Notes: generated from the letters alone by a model not told the origin. DNA of 64,000 bases from Cerrena zonata (GCA_038087015.1 JASBNA010000014.1:682001-746000); one strand, 5' to 3'. Numbered from the stretch's first letter, positions 11,277 through 24,495 are shown. Numbers and translations: made by a program.

Positions 11277-14200
11277 TCAATCCTCCAACTTTGAAAGATC
11301 AATGATGGTCAACTGACCAGTATTGGAACCAGCAGCATAATACTTTCTATAGAACCTAAATGTAGCCCTATCAGTGTACTTATCCTCCCACCCTCTCTTT
11401 GAACCTGCTATCCAAGCCAACTTCTTCCCAGAAGTTTTAGAGATAAACCAGCCATTCTCTTCCTTTAACTGAACTTCTGATGCTTGTGGCTCCCATGCAG
11501 TTGTCTCCGGATCTAACAAGATTCCTGTGGATATATCACATATATAGTGTTTTTGATTGGCTATATATTGTAGCATCTTGCTATCAGATGAAAATGCAAG
11601 AGATCTACCATATTCATATTGATTGAAGTATATAGGAATAGCATGCTCAAGGTCTTCTTCAGAAGTGCACCATAGATGTATCTTTCTATTAGTCACTGAT
11701 GCTATCCACTGTCCATCTGGGGAGCATCTAACAATATATATTGTATTTCCATCCCCAAGTGGCTTTTTGCTCAATTTCTTAGTGGAAATATTCCAGATAG
11801 AGATAAAATCATCACCTGCTGTTACACAGGCTACTGTTTGGTTATCAGGCAAGATGGCTAATGAGCACATATAATTCTTGGCCTCCAACTGGATGTGATG
11901 CAACTGCTTCCCTGTCTGTGTCTCCCAAATTGAGACTGAGCCATCTACTGAGCCAGTTGCAATGATGGTCCCATCACTTGAGAACTCAACACAACTGATA
12001 GCAGGTAGAGGTTCCTCTGCCTTTCTCATCCTAGAGCTATGCCCTAACACATCCCATATGCAGACTGTCTTATCATAAGAAGCAGATGCAAGGGTCTGCC
12101 TATTGGGTGAGAAGCAGAGTGACCTCACAGAATTAGTGTGCCCTCTAAGGATGTTCACTAGCTCTCCTGACTTAGCATCCCAGAGGCAGATTGTTAAATC
12201 ATCACTTCCTGATGCAACCATATCACCTTGAGGTGAGATAGCCATAGCACGTACAAAAGTAGTATGTTTTTCAAGCACTTTCAGGCATATCCCTGTTCCA
12301 ACATCCCAGATGCATACAGTTCCATCATCTGCACCAGATACTACCCTTGTACTACTAGGGGAAAAGATGGCAATTTGAACTTGATTAAGAAATTCATGTT
12401 TCTCAAATGTACACACTAACTTCCCTGTATCAGCATTCCAGATATCAATGCTTCTCCCAGCAGTGACAATGAGCTTGCCATCAGGGGAAAAGGAAATGGA
12501 GTTGGTCTGAGAGATATTATCTGCCTGTAGAAGTTGCTCTCTAGTGACAGCATCCCATATCTTGAAGCCACCATACTTTGACCCAGCAACAATCTTTCCT
12601 CCATCTGGAGAGTAAGCTACACACTGATACTCCTTATCAGTGGGAATGCTATGTAATGGGGCACCTGATGCAAAATCCCATATGCAAAGAGTCTTATCAT
12701 CAGATACAGAGACAACCTCAGATGGTCTGCATAGATCTGGACAGAAATCAACAGCATAAACCCAGTGTTTATGACCCCTCATAATATTCAAAGGAGTTCC
12801 TGAGTCAGCCTGCCAGGTATATAGTGTCGGGTCTAAAGAGCCTGTAACAATACAGTGTCCATCAGGTGAGTACTTCACTGAAGTCACAATAGATGTATGA
12901 CCCTCCATGACACAAAGGCAAGGCCCCCATCCACTATCTCTTTTAGTTGTCAAGTGCAATGCTGGCATATGCTGATAGTTTGAAGTATATAGCTCCTGGA
13001 GCAGGCAGGTGGGCATCATAGGCAAAGCTGAAATGTAGATCTGCATGGGATCCATTTCAATAGGCACAATATATTCCAAGATGAATCTATATCCATCATT
13101 GAGCAATGATGGGATTTGCTTGTCCACATCTAGACCTGTGATATTCTAAATACAGTTAGATATTGAGTCATCTATATCACAGTTATCACTGGCACTTACC
13201 TGTACCCACTGTTGGACACTGGATAATGCTGGTGCAGCAGAACTGAGTCTCTTCACAACACTGAGGGCTCTAAACCACAAAAGAAGGTGCTTTTTCAAAA
13301 AATCTTGTAGAAGTATGAGTAGAGCACTTGATGCTTGTGAGGAGACTATGTGCACTGGCCAGTGCAAACAGGCATATACAACATGTGCAGGAACAGATAT
13401 TTTTGTTCCATCTGCAATACACCAGGGAAGGCCAGTAGAGTGAGGCATTTTGAAGCAAATGCTTCATGGTGTATCAGTGGGTTGATGAAGAATTTGGGGT
13501 CTGTGCATCTAGTGTTATCAATCAGAAATTGAGGGAAACTAGCATGAACAGGCTGGATTTCAATGCTTGTATCATTGCAAGGTAGAATCACAGAGGCCAT
13601 CTGTGAAACAATATCCATGACATCATCCACTGGTATGCCAATCAAAGACTCAAGTGTTTGTGGGGATACTTGGTCTTGTAACAAGGCAACACTAGCCAGG
13701 ACATCCTGAATCATGTTTGAGTAGTTAGACTCTGCAAAGCTTTGTTGGAGCACAGTGAGATACAGCATATCCAGGGGCTTTGTCATAGATGAGACAGTGC
13801 TTGTCTCAGATAACCATTGGTTGAGTCTGAGGACTGCATGCTTTGAATATTTATGTCGCAGGGACTTGAAGATAAAGTCACAAGCAACCGATGCATAGAT
13901 GAAAAGGCCTGCTGCCTTTCCAGTGAGTTCCGCCACAATATTAGGCCGTTCAGCTTTCAGTTCCGCCTTGAACCGAGATTTAGATAGTTCTGCCTCCACG
14001 TATCGTGCAATGTCCATATTGACTACATCAAGTGGGATATCCTGAAGCTTGAATGGCCGAGCAATGTTGTGAAACTCGGTGGAGTAAAGAGGAGTCTCAA
14101 TGTGAATCTCTGGACGGGTGGTTAAGAGGATCCGCAATGGGAGTGAGCGTTGATGAATGTTCTTCATCAGCAGATACAACAAACGAGCGACGTCGTCTTG

Positions 14201-15575
14201 ACCAGACTGTGTACACTCATCCACGGCATCAATGATGATGACCAAGGGGCTATGGTTGGAAGGAAGGGCACGTAACGGTTCCACTAGGAGAGCGTCAAGC
14301 TGGTGTTCGAGTTGCATGGTCTCGTTTGAGCGTACATAGGCACGTACGGCATCGACGATGTGACGATATAGTTCTGGTACATTTTTCGCCAGTTGAAATG
14401 CAATGGTGGGAAGGACGAAATGAATGGTGCTTAATTTCTCTATTCCACGGATGAAGAAAAACGAGGCGCCAAGAAGCTTCGCCTTGTTGAGCCGTTTTGC
14501 TATCTCACAGGCAATAGTGGATTTCCCGGTCCCCGCTAGACCACTGAGGATGTATACAGGGATGTTGGCAAACTCCATATCTGCCTTCGCCCAATGCTCG
14601 AGCTCCGCTAGAAGATCGACACGAGTGCCGGCCAAGTAGTGGGTTTTGGACTGTGTGTACACTGATTGATAGCTTGCCTCTGCAATCGGTAGTGCCCGTA
14701 GGGTATCGTCGTCCTCTTCGATGAGACACGAGCATGAGCTGTGTGCAGTGTCACAAGCAGAACGACATACCTTTGTGCGTGGCATTTAGATGCATTTGCT
14801 ATCACATCAACAATAGCGGTAAGTGATGCAGCACAGGTGAGAAACAAATGATAGATCTGCTTACTTCGAGTACATGCATAATTACACTGACTATGCTTTC
14901 AACATTGAACACGGTTCCCGCCTGCAGAACAATTAAAAGATCAATGTTGTTCACTTGACGAAGCGCTACTTGTACGAACAATGAAATTCATCCTCGCGGT
15001 ATTAATGCGGTCTGCGAACCCTTTCAATGCCTGTTCATCCCGAGTGCTTTTCAGGAATCGCATGAAAGCGTTCGGCTTGGAGAGCGTATCAATTTTGTCC
15101 TTAACCTCGTTGAGCGTCCTTGTCTAAATGAGTATTAAATCGAACTAAAGCGATTAAAACCGCTTACCTCACAAGCGCATCGACTCTCTCCTTGTATTCG
15201 GGAGACGTTCCTAGTTGATTTCGCACTTCATCGCGATTTGAGAGTTGGAATCGGTCCATAGCAGTACCAAACTTCTTGCTTGAATCGATGATGGTTTCCG
15301 AGAGCGACTTAATCTCCTTCGCGAGGTCTTTCCACGCTTTCTTGTTCGCCCTAGTTTTCTATAATGTCCGATCAACATAGATCCAAAGTACACAGCCGAG
15401 AGAAACATACGAGGGCCATATCTATGAGTGCACTTGCAGCATTCGCTGCCACTTTCAGACCTGGGATAGATGCTATGTCCAGAGCATCTTTGCCGTTCTC
15501 GAGGATTGCATGAGCTATGCCCAACACATAGTCAATACGTTCGTCTTGCGGTTCTTGATATGATCCGAGACACAT
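11277..15575 (-). CDS. NACHT-WD40 NLR, copy 2, with one frameshift
   Basis: STAND-type receptor: N-terminal 4-helix-bundle-like domain, NACHT ATPase, WD40 propellers. Exons in gene order: 15411-15575 (ATG, MCLGSYQEPQ...), 15168-15358, 14980-15118, 14865-14921, 13200-14770 and 11277-13145, all with GT..AG introns and matching phases. The NACHT exon has Walker A GLAGTGKST, Walker B LVIIIDAVDEC and LLTTRPE. The WD40 exon has about twelve blades and ends IIDLSKLED. The frame breaks once, near the T5 run at 13400-13404 (plus strand): before it the frame reads VLQMEQKYLF and stops, after it the next frame restores ISVPAHVVYACLHW as in copy 3. One missing base explains this, so it is either a recent pseudogene or a sequence error. 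Copy 2 is otherwise complete. Confidence 0.85.
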
Positions 15576-15793
15576 CTTCAGTAGGGGACAAGATATGCGG
15601 ATATACAAGCTTCGAGAGTGAATGAGTAAGTGTTGTTTGAGAGAGAATGTGCTGGTACAGGAACACCCATCGATCCTCGTTCTACCCGCGTGTACAGGAT
15701 ACTAGGCGCGTGCAGTGTCCAACCTTAACTTGACGTCGAGTGTTCTCCGATTGTGATCTAAATTCGGGAATCTCTTGTGCACGGTAAGACAAA
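15576..15793. promoter_or_regulatory. 5' flank of NLR copy 2
   Basis: This flank shares the block CATCGATCCTCGTTCTACCC with the flanks of copy 3 (near 30868) and copy 4 (near 62526), followed in those copies by CTCACGCCTGA. Conservation of a short block upstream of three otherwise diverging genes suggests a promoter or 5' UTR element. No TATA box or factor site can be named. Confidence 0.4.
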
Positions 15794-16297
15794 CACGGCA
15801 CGCAGGACGCTGTCTGACCGGGGGACAGACAGAGTACCGATCTGATCAAAGAGTGGGGATTTGCACCCTGCTCTGTCGGTCTGCCAGAAATAATAATAAA
15901 TTTACAATATGTTACATAACCAGACTTCAAGTCTGTATGTTGATCAGATTTGAACCCATATTTTCAATCAGTAACCCAATTTTCCTATTGTACAAACTCA
16001 AAGAGGGATACTGAATCGCTTCCCAAGACAGATCACACAATTGAATGGGAAAAAACAATCTGTCCACTGCAGAGATTTGAAATTTGCATGGAACTTTATA
16101 CTACGGAAAGATTGTAATATTAATTCTGTCTATGTAATCAAATATGACTTGTTAACGGACTTGAAGTTTGGCAATGTAACAAATTGTAAATTTATTATTA
16201 TTTCTGGTAGACCGACAGAGCAGGGTGCAAATCCCCACTCTTTGATCAGATCGGTACTCCGTCTGTCCCCCGGTCAGACAGCGTCCTGCGTGCCGTG
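15794..16297. mobile_element. 504 bp MITE with about 145 bp terminal inverted repeats
   Basis: Left end CACGGCACGCAGGACGCTG is exactly mirrored at the right end. The arms stay nearly identical for about 145 bases, past an AATAATAATAAATTTACAA stretch. The element is flanked by AAA on both sides (15791-15793 and 16298-16300), a likely 3 bp target duplication. No open frame of note. It lies about 220 bases upstream of the NLR copy 2 start codon and is absent from the same place in copies 3 and 4, so it could affect that promoter. Confidence 0.88.
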
Positions 16298-18512
16298 AAA
16301 CACGTTTTTATATACAAGTCAATGACTAAGACCCCACCGTCTCCGTATAGCCCCCTTAGATAAAGCGATTCTCTTCCCTTTACAACTCGACTCCCAGCGA
16401 ACAGACCTCAATCTTCCCAGCCTGAATTTGAGGACGTTGTAAAACAGTAAAACTATCAGTAACGTGCAGTCATCAAAGTGAGTCTATACTCGAGTCACCA
16501 TACTCGACTCCAATGAGAAAACAAATCCATACTAGTATCTGCTTCCGGAGTCTGGCGAGACATGTCGAAACTCGATTTTCCCGAATCGGTGAGCCTGATG
16601 TCACGGTCGGAACCTATGCTCTGTGAGGAAATACCTTGACTCAGGTGATGGCTTCTAGAGGAACAGGTAGTCATCGTCGAGGCAGATAACTGGAAAGTTG
16701 GTATCCACTTATGATCAATGGTCGCATCCACTGTTGACAACAGGTCGAGATTAGCCCAGGGAACCTGAAGGTAAGCGGTTAGTTGAGCGTAATCCCTAAT
16801 ACAATTGTGTGCTGTTCTGGTCGCTCTCGACCCCACAGAGGTCTTTACTGCTCATAAACTTACGACAAAGCGAGCTCATTACGATCGAGAATTGGGGTCA
16901 TTTTCCCTGTAGTGTATTGGGGGGATAAGCTCGGAGACGACGTGTCTCTTCTAAAGAAAAACAATTTATTGTAGACGGTGCCTGGCACCAATTTCCACGC
17001 TTCGAAAAAGGGGGATTGCCATGGTGGGCGGCATATTAGGTGGTCAATTTCTAACGATTTTCAAGTAAACCCTAGGAGATCGCCTGCTGTAGTATGACAC
17101 AGCTGAATAGCATGCAATAGAGCGACCCACGATAAGACACACACTGTGGTGGCGGGCAGGCAAGTCCACATCGAGAATGTGAATATGAAAGAGTCAATTT
17201 TCGACAATGAATTGGCAGCCTAACATGGTAGTGGACATCGCAATGGAGAACCGAGCGATGCGCCTGCTACCTAGTTCAAGTTGGGCATCGATGAACCGTC
17301 TGTGGCCAGCGTCACAGCCAAGAGGAGTAACAGCACGATAATATGACTCGCAGAGACATGGGTTCCTAGGTATGGGAGGTTTGGGATGTGATTTCGATAC
17401 GAGTAAGCCTTGAGGTGTGATACTAGAATGTTGCTCTAGGTGCGATAGAAGTCTTCATTCCGCAAGTGACGATTTATCATGGAGACGAACGTCTGAGAGA
17501 CTCCCAGCAGTCAGTCTGTCAATCAGACATCGTCAAACGACACGACTGAGAATACTAGCTAATAGACCGAGTTAGATTCAGAAGGATGGCCCGAAAACAT
17601 GAAGATGGGATACATTGGAGGGGAAACCTGCTCCCAACGTTTCCAGCCTGGTGCGACTCTCGAAATTAATCGATGGTTCAGGTTGTTTGTCAAGTGATAT
17701 CTTGTATGGTATCAGTAGGTACTTACATGAATGCATCGAGATAGAACACCAAGGGCGTATATATATCCGTCGTTGAGTAAATATGCTGAGTTATTCCTGG
17801 TTTCTTCTGGGTTAAGGGACTACGATTGTCGACAAATGTTAACACTGCGGCCGCCTCTGATAGGTGCGCAAGATGCGTATATATAACGACGACGATTACT
17901 CTCGTGTTTCCGATGGGGTTTCATTCGATCAAGAAAGAGGGTCCGAGGTGAAGTGGGTGTTTGATCACATGCCAAGCACCACCGGAGACATCAACAAGTG
18001 GATATCGATGAGGTTTGCAAAATTTGACAAGGACGATCATTGGAACTAGCACAGGAGACGACGAAGGCCCAATCGTTGAAGAAGGGAGGTAGCGTAGGGC
18101 TGTACTTGATAGCAAAATATGGCGTAAGTCTATGACGATAACACCTTGGACTGCGGCACTGTCGGGGTTGGCGAGATCGAAGGCTGGGATTGAGAGCCGA
18201 GAGGGAGACGTGGCTAATCTGTGAATATACATTATAGGGTATGAATCTAAGATATATCCGTCCAGCGAGATAGAAACCTTCAGTGGAGAAAATACGTACA
18301 ATGCGGTAAATTGTCTCAGTAAAGTGGAGATATGGACTTGGGATCAATAGGGCTTTGACTGTAGAAAGGTGGCAGAGAGCGTAGGTTACGATGGGATGAG
18401 AAGGCCTGAAGAGTATCTGGATGGTTGAGTTGTCGACGTATCCGACAGAGTGATAGATGCAAACAAGACAGAGTCGGAAGGAACAGGCGGGAAAATCTAG
18501 TGGTTCGATCGG
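16298..18512. other. Decayed duplicated sequence, no gene called
   Basis: Contains pieces that recur elsewhere. The part near 16960-17150 (TTGTAGACGG, ending CTGTAGTATGA) resembles 37375-37500 and 63170-63300. Near 17745-17800 the minus strand can read GYIYALGVLSRC before a splice-donor-like GTAAGT, and similar pieces occur near 18240, 24010, 33600 and 38640. The minus-strand frame 16495-16836 has no recognised domain. I read this as relics of one or more old genes in the same duplicated unit. Confidence 0.4.
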
Positions 18513-18520
18513 TGACGTCA
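18513..18520. promoter_or_regulatory. CRE-like palindrome TGACGTCA, unit a
   Basis: Core of the conserved block CGATCGGTGACGTCATCA, one of five copies in the window. TGACGTCA is the known ATF/CREB bZIP consensus. A sequence resembling 5' ZIP-unit sequence starts about 40 bases to the right, and possible minus-strand exon relics lie to the left, so this looks like an old, perhaps divergent, promoter. Confidence 0.45.
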
Positions 18521-18539
18521 TCAACCAACATCGACTGCA

Positions 18540-19500
18540 GTCACTCACTCATCACTTCATTCGACCTCCAATATCCTCTACCCAACCTCTCTACCATTCC
18601 TCGCGATATCAATCCCACCAGTCGTCTTTTGCGCTCCACAAATCTGGTACATCCGCGTCATTATCCTCCTTCGCTCTGAAACGATGCTTGACGTAAACGG
18701 ATGAGCTACTCGCTGGCAGCCTGTCCTCACTCCGAAGCCATGTCTCACCCAGCATAGTCAAACTCCTTGCAGGTCTCAATGATATCGGTTGACATTGGCT
18801 TCAGCACCCGTACCCTCCTGCGGCATTGACAAATGTTCTCTTCATCGTCCTCGTCGTCCACTATGTCTTTTCTTTCTCTCCTCAGTCATTTATCTACTAA
18901 TTGCTCCTGTCTGCGTTCTCAGTATTAGGTCCGTTATGTCCGAAACCACCGCTCTCCTTGACATTACTGTCAGTCTCGGTGTACAACCTACGAGATTCCT
19001 CATCCACGCATGACAACTCCTTTCCCAAGTCGAATCGAACAAGGGGTGCAAAATCGTTTACTCGATGTAACCAAACCTCGTTTCTCCTTCTCCTTAAGGT
19101 ACGTAATACGTCTCTTCTACCCTTCCGTCTAGATCGACATTTACAGTAGGTCTGAAAACGGCGTGTCGAACAAAACATCATACACGCAAATGCAAGACCG
19201 AGCCATATCCACCAAGTTGGCGGCTCTCCGAGTCTTCTATACCAGTCTTCCGAAAGTCAAGATTACTGATGGACGTCACAATGCTTCTTCACCCTTCTCG
19301 TCCTGACATCTCCTCCATATGGGCTACTTACTCGACTTGGCCTATACGTGCCTCTTATCCTACCACTCCCAACTCTGCCCGTCTAGCCTCGGCCGTTCTA
19401 TCAATCTTCCCAATCTCAATCCTCAAAACAACTGATGCAGTCTCCTTTTGCGCCCCACAAACCTGTTACATCGCTGTAACCCTTCTTTGGATTGCTTGAG
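18540..19500 (+). pseudogene. Heavily decayed repeat-unit relic (possible ZIP relative)
   Basis: The start (TTCATTCGACCTCC, then CTCCACAAATCTGGTACATC) recurs near 39000 and 44120 and more weakly at 33930 and 24240. At 19310-19500 a second similar piece occurs (CCACAAACCTGTTACATCG). No long frame survives. In a comparable position of another unit (44400) a ZIP-like helix can still be read, which is the only basis for linking this relic to ZIP genes. Confidence 0.35.
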
Positions 19501-19909
19501 GTGATTCGAACGCAATACTCATTGGCGGTCTCTCTTCATTCTGAAGCCCAGCATCACCTAGTTGACGATGTACCTGGCTAAATAGTCCGTTCTGTTACCC
19601 GCTGATATCGTCCTTCCAGCTGCCATGTCGGGTCCTTCAGGCAGCCTCTAGAGAGACATTGTAGCCTTTGTATTCGCCATCGTCGCACCTATATTCCCCC
19701 GATAATGTCATTACAACACCCTAATGTGTGAACGCGTGTTTCTCGTACTCTATCACTCATTCTTCCCCCTAAATGATCGAACGTACTCTTCCGTCCCGTG
19801 CTTCTATCGATCTCTTGGTCAACCATATCATCGATTACTCCTGGAGGAAGGCGAATGTAGCACGGTCATAGTGCCTGCTACCTCCTCTTTCGTTTAAAAA
19901 CCCAACACA

Positions 19910-20480
19910 TGACCACCCTCATTCCAAATCCTTGCTTCATGGAAAACGAACCACGACAAAAACTCATCGTTTCGTGCGCATCGACGACGTGGAAGACGTC
20001 AATTATGGTTCTAGTGAGGCCCACAGCGAAGACGTCTTTGACCAGAGGGCCGCCTCGATCGTTATCATCCTCGTCGGCTCTATTTTCGGTGCCCTCTCCC
20101 CCGTCCTCGAGATAGGCCAGTTCGATCAGCCCTAGGGTACCGCGTGGTTGTTTGATGTTGCAAGTATTTTGGTAGCGGTATAATCGTGCGTCCCATTCAT
20201 GCATTTACTGCGTCTACACTTATACTCTCTCTCGATTGCTATCGCATTCATCCACATCTACTTTAATCGCCCCCGCTCTAGAATCCCTCGCATCGCCTCG
20301 TCTCTACCCCGCGTGAGGAACCTATGTACGTCTATTGTCTGTTTATTTACCTTGTTTGTCCTGACGTCGCTTTCCTCAATTTTCAGTGTCAAGATCATCG
20401 TATTCTGATGGGATACTGCGAAACTTTCCGGGCTCGGCATCTCGCACGGTACATCCCCCCCTCTTTCCCCTCACCAATTC
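19910..20480 (+). pseudogene. Diverged ZIP transporter relic
   Basis: Reads RIDDVEDVNYGSS and then AASIVIILVGSIFGALSPVLE, the counterpart of the first ZIP helix (ASIFIILIGSMFGALFPVLA). Next come a SKYFGSGIIV-like stretch (AGTATTTTGGTAGCGGTATAA), an AFIH-containing second exon at 20240-20325 with frame errors, and a third exon piece with TGATGGGATACTGCGAAAC where FRWGTAKL is expected. Intron-like spacers sit in the same places as in copies 3 and 4. It is more diverged than copies 1-4, so it is an older duplicate. Confidence 0.6.
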
Positions 20481-20499
20481 TTCCTCACGCAAGGAGCGA

Positions 20500-21690
20500 G
20501 GTGTAGGAGTCGGTAGGACAGAACAGCCCGAGTTCGACGGGAAGGTCGAATGGAGAGAGACAGTGTATAGAGTTTGAATCGTTCGCTGAGACGATGTGTC
20601 CATGATGGCAGCAGCGACAGACCTGCAAACCTTCACTTTGCGACTTGGGTTTGCTTACGTCATAGGCACAAACGAACTCTTGGTGGATACCTCTCCTTCC
20701 ACGACTGGTTCGACAACAACGATATGAAGGAGAGCTCGTTGTTTCTCACACAGGAACAACGTTTATTGCTGCTCTGTCCTCTTCAATCCCATCGACTGGA
20801 CATTTGGTCCTCACCCGGAGCCGCCTGGCTATGAATGAGCCCGAGGACCACTGGCATGTGTGCATCTGTTTGCAAGCATTTCGGTAGCTACCGTGCGTTG
20901 TTTTCCTCTATAACCCTCTCACCCCCGTGAATTCCTATTCCATATGTATTAATATTCTTCCATAGTTCGTCAACCCGTTTGCTTGCTAGACATTACTCTT
21001 GAAGTCGTTCGATCGCTATGTCTCGATCTCGCATATGCAACGAGTCAACCACGCATCCCCCTTCTCTCCCTTAGCTTACTCGGCTCCTAACCGTATATTC
21101 TCAACTTCTCCCTTCTTGGGATGCTCAAACTCATCGTCGAAACTATCGTCCTACAGAAACCTCCAAACTCACCGCACTTAGTAGTACAAATCTTGTAGGT
21201 AGCTGCGACGTCGATTGGCATGTTGCTTCTCCTTCGAATTACCATCGACCTCCACATTCGGCCCGAACCAGAAAGCCAACTCTCTGATTCTACCTCACGA
21301 GGATTCCTTTGAGACGAGACTGTCATCTACAAGTGAGTGCCAATATTCCTGATATTCTACAGAATACTAATAGATGATATCAATCCAATTCGTCAATTGT
21401 AGATATCAATTATACAACGTCGCTCTCTTCGGTCGACCAACTCTATTTAGCCCAATTGACAGAATCGAAACTCCGAGTCCTTACGTCTTTCCACGGTCAA
21501 CCCTGGCTACCTCTAGCTATCCATTCTTCACAAGGTGACGCCACAAATCCCTACCCTCGATTATATATTCTCGACTTCACCTTCTTTTCGATATCGAGAT
21601 CATCTACCTGCACCAAAACCTTAAACTCATGGAGCCTGATAACGCATACTCGGTAGACAACCATTACATCGTTTGACACAGAACAACCGT
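20500..21690. other. Decayed repeat, partner of 32640-32850
   Basis: 20506-20675 is a direct repeat of 32640-32850; both contain TGTGTCCATGATGG and GCTTACGTCAT. On the minus strand the 32.6 kb copy has a 90-codon frame starting MVRLDLKEIERDCQ; the copy here is frame-broken. No known domain recognised. Nothing further identified up to 21690. Confidence 0.35.
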
Positions 21691-21699
21691 CAGTTCAAC

Positions 21700-23980
21700 C
21701 TGACAACTCACAGTCTCCCAAGAACGAGCGTTATGAGACCTTCTCCGCCGAGCTCGATCCCAATGTGCCCAATGTCGAGAAGCATATGCGTCAGCGTTAC
21801 CATTTCGGAGGTTCGGTGTGGTGCCTCATAGGTATGTTCATGGTTATACTATCATGTTTCTCGTTGGTCTCGTGCTGGGCACCGGCGAAGGCTTTATTAT
21901 CTTCGCTGTTTTCTTCTCACCCATTCGCTTGTTTACCAGCATTGGGATAGCCCTCGAAGATAGTCATCGTCCTCATCTACATGAGTCTGTTTGTGAAATC
22001 ACTCATACATCTCTATCATCTTCCTAGCAAACTCAAGCACCCTATGCTCAGTGATCATCTTTGTCATCGAGCGTCCCCCACTGAGAATCTACTTCCTACT
22101 CAGCACGGTATCGTGTTGTACATTGCGTTCCAATTTAGTCTTCTCCTGATGTCCTCCCCGTCATACTGGTCAACCCTTGCGTTAAACTGAACGTCGAGAC
22201 TTTCATTCTGACTTTCCGCATCATAATATATCGGCCTCCACATTCGAGTCTAACGAGAAGATTGTTTCCGTGAAACGGACGTCGCTCGGGCTCCCTCAAG
22301 ACGAGATTGTTGACCACAAGTAAGTATCAACGTTCTAATTATTTTCTATAATGTTGACTGATTATTGGTGTTTGTGTTAGGTGACACCAATAGGATAGCA
22401 CGTTGCTCTCTTGGGTTAACCCAACCGGAAGCTCTCCCTGTCCAGCTGAGAGACCCAGAACTTCGAGCGGTTGGATTTACCTACGGCTGGCACAACTGAC
22501 GGCGAGTTCCAGCTAGCATCAGTCCTCTCGTTGTCGATTCTCCTCAAGACATTCCAGCTCGTTCTCATAGACACTAACATCGGGCAAAATATCAAATTCT
22601 ACCAATAGGTCTCTTTATCCTCAGTCGTGGAATGAATATGGCACTTCCCGTACGCTCGCACACTCACTCGGGGTTATGGGTTCATCAGTGGAACTGCTAC
22701 TCGTATATCGGGTCTGAAGAGCCCTCAACCATCAATGACCCCCTTTGCTCACCGCGTTCACTGTTTACGGCTTTCTTTGATCTTACCCTGCTGTCCCCTT
22801 ATTAACATGTTGCTTGCTCACTCTCGATTTCCCGCTTTCCCCCCTGTATTTTGGCCATATACAAAATAATATATCTATTATCCAACCTAGCCTGTATTGT
22901 ACATAGTAGCGAATGGAATGAGAATTTACATTGCAATACACATAACCGAAGGGCAGCATAAGCATTTGATACTATTTCTCTCACCAAGCCTTATAGGCTG
23001 AATCGGGTTGCAGATTAGTTGCCAACCTTTCGATCTCTTTTGTACTCACCTCGATGATGAGAGTATACAAACGAGCTGATCGAGCATCAAGAAAGGACTA
23101 AAGTTGAGCCGCCTCTTGTCCGTCGTGCGGTAACGAAAAACCTGGGATCGAGAATTCGAAAGGGCGAGGGACGAGATACTATCATCAGTCATGATGCATG
23201 AGTTTCGATGATAATGATGATTTCACGTTCGCTGTATATCAAGGTAGCGACGTTACGGCGCAGCGGGGACGATAATCCCGGCCAATGCAATTCATTGTTT
23301 GTTTTGTAATCGACCGTCAATAACATGCGATATGGATAATCAATGAACGGCCTATGCATAGAAGAACTGTCTGTGACAAGCATCAGAGCCACGAGCACAA
23401 GTGACACGATCGAAACCGTGACTCGGTAAGTTAACAAGGGAGGGTGTGGGGGTACGATACTAGAATGTTGCTCTAGCTGAGGTAGGTAGGAAGTCGTGGT
23501 ACTGCGAGTGACCTTCCATCATCAAGACGAATGTCGAAGAGACTCCTAGTAGTCAGATTGTTGACTAGATCTCCTCGGATGACGCCACCAGGGATCATTG
23601 GTTGTAAATGAGCTAAAGCTTGAGTGAGAAACTAAGTTCGATTCGGTAAGATACTAAGATAACCGGTAGTTACTTAGCGAAGTGAGATGTTGTATAAGTA
23701 TGAACTTGTATAAATGCGTCGGGATGACGCACCAGGAGAATATCCTCTGAATGGCTACCAATACCTACGATCGAGAAAATGATCGAAGTTATTCTAGCTT
23801 CATTGTGTGGATTTAGGATTCATTTGCCTGCAACCAGTGTTGACAATGTTAATGCCGCGGCCGCTTCTGTAAGATGCACCATCAACCTACATAAATACAC
23901 GGAAAACGAACTTGAAGGAGGATAGTCCGTCGCGTGCTGCCGGCTTCGACACAGTGCAGGAACAGAGGGGAAAGTTGCGG
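21700..23980. repeat. Dispersed duplicated unit, copy A
   Basis: Directly repeated at about 45590-47290. Anchors shared by both: TCTCCCAAGAACGAGCGT at the left, ATCCCGGCCAATGCAATTCA in the middle (about 23275 and 46505), and ACACGGAAAACGA with GAAGGAGGATA at the right. A weaker third copy lies near 41440-43500. The left part can be read as GLVLGTGEGFIIFAVFF, which may be a very diverged ZIP helix (compare GLTLAVDEDFKILFVVLVF). Open frames are short and interrupted, so this is not a working gene. Confidence 0.6.
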
Positions 23981-24213
23981 ATATGCATCATAGAGTAGAC
24001 GCATGAGCCAAGGATAGCTCCGCTCATCAAGATAGAAACATTCACCGGGGAAAATATATACAAGTCCAGTGAATTGATTCATATCTTGACGGGAAACATC
24101 TGGGCTCGCAATCGATAGTGCTTTGGTTGTCGATGTATCAGAGAAAGTGAACGACACAGGCAAACATTGGCAAGACAGACGGGAAAATCTAGCCATTGAC
24201 TCTCATCGATCGG

Positions 24214-24221
24214 TGACGTCA
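24214..24221. promoter_or_regulatory. CRE-like palindrome TGACGTCA, upstream of ZIP copy 3
   Basis: Same conserved block (CGATCGGTGACGTCATCAGT) as at 38924 and 44073. It lies 275 bases before the ZIP copy 3 start and next to the 5' end of minus-strand relic exons, so it could be a shared bZIP-responsive site. Binding is inferred from the consensus only. Confidence 0.4.
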
Positions 24222-24495
24222 TCAGTCCCAGGATCGACCCGTTCATCCGAACTCTCAATCTTCAATATTCAATACAGCTGATACGGTCTACTTTTGCTCC
24301 GTATATCAATTACATAGCTGTCACCCTCGCTCTTTGGATGCTTGTCGCCACTTCAGCTTCGACCTTCTTCAACTCTCGTTGGTGAGATGGAGGCATAGCC
24401 AGACAGGCACATTCCCTGTATCCTCCTCCCTCCTCGTTTAAAACACCATCCTACAGCTGTCCTCCCTCCACTTCCTCGACGACCCTTTTCCGACA

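Noticed and set aside
15840..15900. tRNA-like piece in the MITE arm (GGGGATTTGCACCC)
   Set aside because: No matching acceptor, D or anticodon arms could be paired.
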